Below are positions 61,471-64,000 of a stretch of 64,000 bases of DNA, piece by piece; within the stretch, counting starts at the first letter, position 1; every line of letters starts with the position of its first letter. The stretch is from the NCBI GenBank assembly GCA_023375675.1, contig JALQBC010000044.1, positions 219,851 through 283,850 on the forward strand, in the 5' to 3' direction. The position numbers and the translations under genes are program-made. Source of the DNA: Cytospora piceicola (lineage: Eukaryota > Ascomycota > Sordariomycetes > Diaporthales > Cytosporaceae). The notes under the pieces were generated by a model, which saw only the letters and a list, made by a program, of their open reading frames with translations, was not told where the DNA came from and did no database searches.

Positions 61471-64000
61471 TGTGGTTTGTCTTTAGTCAGTGACTCTTGT
61501 TGTGAATTAGTGATTGCGTTTTATAACACAATTAGTAGTAAAAGAACGGGAGTATATTCGGTTGATTTATCCGGTACAGTGATGGTAATTAAGGTATAAG
61601 TGATAGAGGCAAAGAAACGACTGGCTTTGGCTCAGGAAAAGAAGGAAAGATTCACAATTGCCCTAACGGGAAGATGCCGACTGATAGAAAGAAGGGATCC
61701 TGAAGAGGTGAGAAATAATGAAGTATGGCATCACGAGGTAGCAGGACGGGAGGAAAGTTATATACCAATGCGGGCAGCAGGCCACACAGAGACAGATGGA
61801 TGGCCAAGGCATGGCGGTTGTAGATGACATCCCGGTCATGTTTGACCAATGCAGGTACAGCCCAGTTAGCGTACCAGAGTACCACGCAACAAAGCAGGCC
61901 AGGAACCAACCATGACCATGAAGGTGGCGCTGTGGGCCGGGGATGTAACAGTACATAGTACACAGCAGATCAGAGCAGAGCGAGGGGTTTCCCAGGATGG
62001 AGATGGCACCCCGGGTCGTCTCTTAACGATGTTTCTTTGGTGCTGGTTCCTGTCAAGTCCCGAGATGGGCTCGGGGCTAGGCTCGAACGGTAGCCCTTGG
62101 TGTCTCTGGTGATGGAGAAGGAAGACTGCCAAGGCCACCCTCGCAACCCAAAGAATCATGGGCCGCCAATGGGAGGTAGCATAGCCTGGTTCCTGGGGGC
62201 AAGGTGCGGTGGTACCGTCAAGCCGTCAAGACAGAAATAGCAGCACCTGCAAGTAATTGCAAGGCATAGCGAGAGACATTCTGATGATGAGTGGCGTCAA
62301 GCTCGACAGCCGTCAAGGAGGATACTGTACGTAGCAGTACGTAGCACCTGTTCCAAAGCCGAGGGAACCGGAGGAACTGAAGGAGCAGGAAAAAGGTCCG
62401 GCAGCGCACAGATCAGGGCAAATCCATCGATGGGACGTTTGTTCTAGTGTACGTTAATAGGGTCCGAGCACGACCAGTCCAGGCAGGGATTGATAACATG
62501 GTTTGGAAGAAGAAGTGGATGGCAGATTGCTGCTTGGCAACAAACAAAAAAAGAGTTGAAGAGTTGACGTGTGCCTGTTCATAGTGCCAGCAAATGCAGG
62601 AAAGGACCATTTGGTGGAAGTTGGTGGTCTCGACCGAACAAGGCAACCACCGTAGACCCCGCCGTAGACCCCACTGTAGACCCCACCTTAGTAGCCTAGT
62701 CAAGCCTAGTCAGGGGGGTCAGTTGCAACAACGCCAATCAGCTTACACGGGCTGGCCAGGGCACCACAGAAGTTCTGACATGCCAGATACAAAGCGCTCT
62801 TCGCAAAACTCAACATGGGTCTGTCTGTCTGCCCATTGTGTACTGATATTAGTAAATGGGTGACATTATGAAAGCTGTCAGGAACTACTTACTTGAGCTA
62901 CCCGGGCCCCCGAATTATAATCATCAACAAGTGGCATAGGAGGGTACTGATATGTACCCAAGGTCACGATGCCCTGAAACCCGTTGGCTGGGCGCTAGCA
63001 GGAAGTCAACAGCGCGGCTCGCCTGGCTTGGTTTGGCTTACTGGGCATTTATTTAGTATTGCTATACATACGGCCATTTGTTTTCGTTTCTATCTCCTGT
63101 GAGCATAGCATGCTCTTACCGTAACCGTCCATAGTCAATGAATGGTAAACTACATACGTCTCGACACCTCGACTCTCAGATCTCGAACCTGTCCGGGATG
63201 GAGTAGGTGATATGATATCTTCAAGTGCTCAGCCACCTCCATATTGTGTTTAGGCTGTAGCAGATGATATTTGACAGGAGCGATAGCTCAACCACACCCT
63301 CCCACCTCTCTGTTCCCCCTGTCCTCCCATCCTCCCACCACCCATCCCGCCAAGCATGGTTCGAAACACAGGAGAGACGACCGGGGAAGCATGCCACCTG
63401 CACCACTCACTGCACTCCTGGTCTTGGGCTCCCATTTGCCGACAGGAGAGACGAGGAGACAGCCCCTCCGCCAGTGGAAGAAGAAAATTCAAGCATTCAA
63501 TCTCGTCATTGACTACCCTAGGGTACTAATCGGATCTGGGAAAACGTGAGATTGCCTTCCCGTTTGGGAAGAAGTGCTTTGACGTTCAAAAAGAAAAAGT
63601 GGAAACGATTCCCCCCGCAAACATACCTAGGATCCACTAGAGTCCACAAAGTCTAAAGACGCCGCAAGGAAGAACCCGGGCATCTACGTGGCCCAGATGC
63701 CCTGGGGTTGTTAATCATTGATGAGAGAAGAGGGCACAACTTCTCACGCAAACAAGTTCAATAACCTGCTCGTCCTCAAGACGGAACGGCTCGGCTCACC
63801 TATGTGTACTTAAAGGGTTAGGGTTACCTAGGATGGTTGGTATGCTCGTAGATTTCTTCATATCCATGCACCTGGACATGTACATCATTCCTTTATATAC
63901 GCAAGCTCTATCTCATTTTACGGGTAGCATGTTAGCCTTTTTCGCCTGTAAAACGTCCGTGCACTAACAGCCTGTTAGCCGATAACGATTTACGCCTGTA
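61471..64000. other. Intergenic to window end
   Basis: The first few hundred bases are the likely promoter of the GPI-anchored protein gene. GTAGACCCC is repeated three to four times at 62,650-62,690. GGGTTAGGGTTACC at about 63,817-63,831 is a two-copy telomere-like match only. TGTTAGCC followed by CGCCTGTA occurs twice in the last 75 bases (63,930 and 63,973). ORFs of 60-103 residues show no family signal. Confidence 0.55.

Noticed and set aside
63817..63831. GGGTTAGGGTTACC as a telomere
   Set aside because: Only two TTAGGG-type units, followed by ordinary sequence; at most a fortuitous or interstitial match.
27000..64000. tRNA or rRNA genes
   Set aside because: A search by eye for B-box-like GGTTCGAATCC and cloverleaf arms found nothing convincing.

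Overview
The window looks like chromosomal DNA of a filamentous ascomycete (Pezizomycotina, probably Sordariomycete-like; species not determinable). Genes are split by short introns (mostly 51-105 bp, a few up to 295) with GTRAGT-type donors and CTRAC-type branch points. The housekeeping proteins are filamentous-fungal in type: TORC1 subunit Kog1/Raptor, cytosolic aspartyl-tRNA synthetase, and a Tea1/TeaA kelch polarity protein. There is also a HET-domain protein, and a long block carries the signature of repeat-induced point mutation (RIP).

Positions 1-26,440 are a gene desert. The DNA is very AT-rich, CA and TG dinucleotides are nearly gone, and TA is everywhere, as expected of CpA-to-TpA RIP. 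It holds decayed coding frames (541-1100, 3990-4560, 9480-10,850, 20,104-22,560, 25,510-26,150), many tandem arrays with units of 14 to about 66 bp, dispersed copies of an inverted-terminal-repeat motif ending AAAAGGTGC, and one clean, un-RIPed solo LTR (3548-3756) with a 5-bp target-site duplication. Positions 26,440-27,290 are a border zone of three minisatellite families.

Positions 27,290-38,457 are an accessory cluster. It contains a 5'-truncated kinase/beta-propeller gene at the RIP border, a HET-domain gene with a probable frameshift near its 5' end, and two related protein kinases that share an N-terminal module. The mix resembles fungal allorecognition or innate-immunity loci, but that role is inferred from content only.

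Positions 39,592-61,470 are conserved core genome: a small AT-hook protein, AspRS, KOG1, TeaA, and a GPI-anchored CFEM-like cell-wall protein. About 2.5 kb without a recognisable gene closes the window. A roughly 790-bp inverted-repeat element (49,461-50,252) and a roughly 280-bp inverted-repeat pair (34,901-35,180) lie in intergenic DNA.

Exon coordinates were worked out by eye from splice motifs and reading phase. No alignment, transcript or profile search was available.
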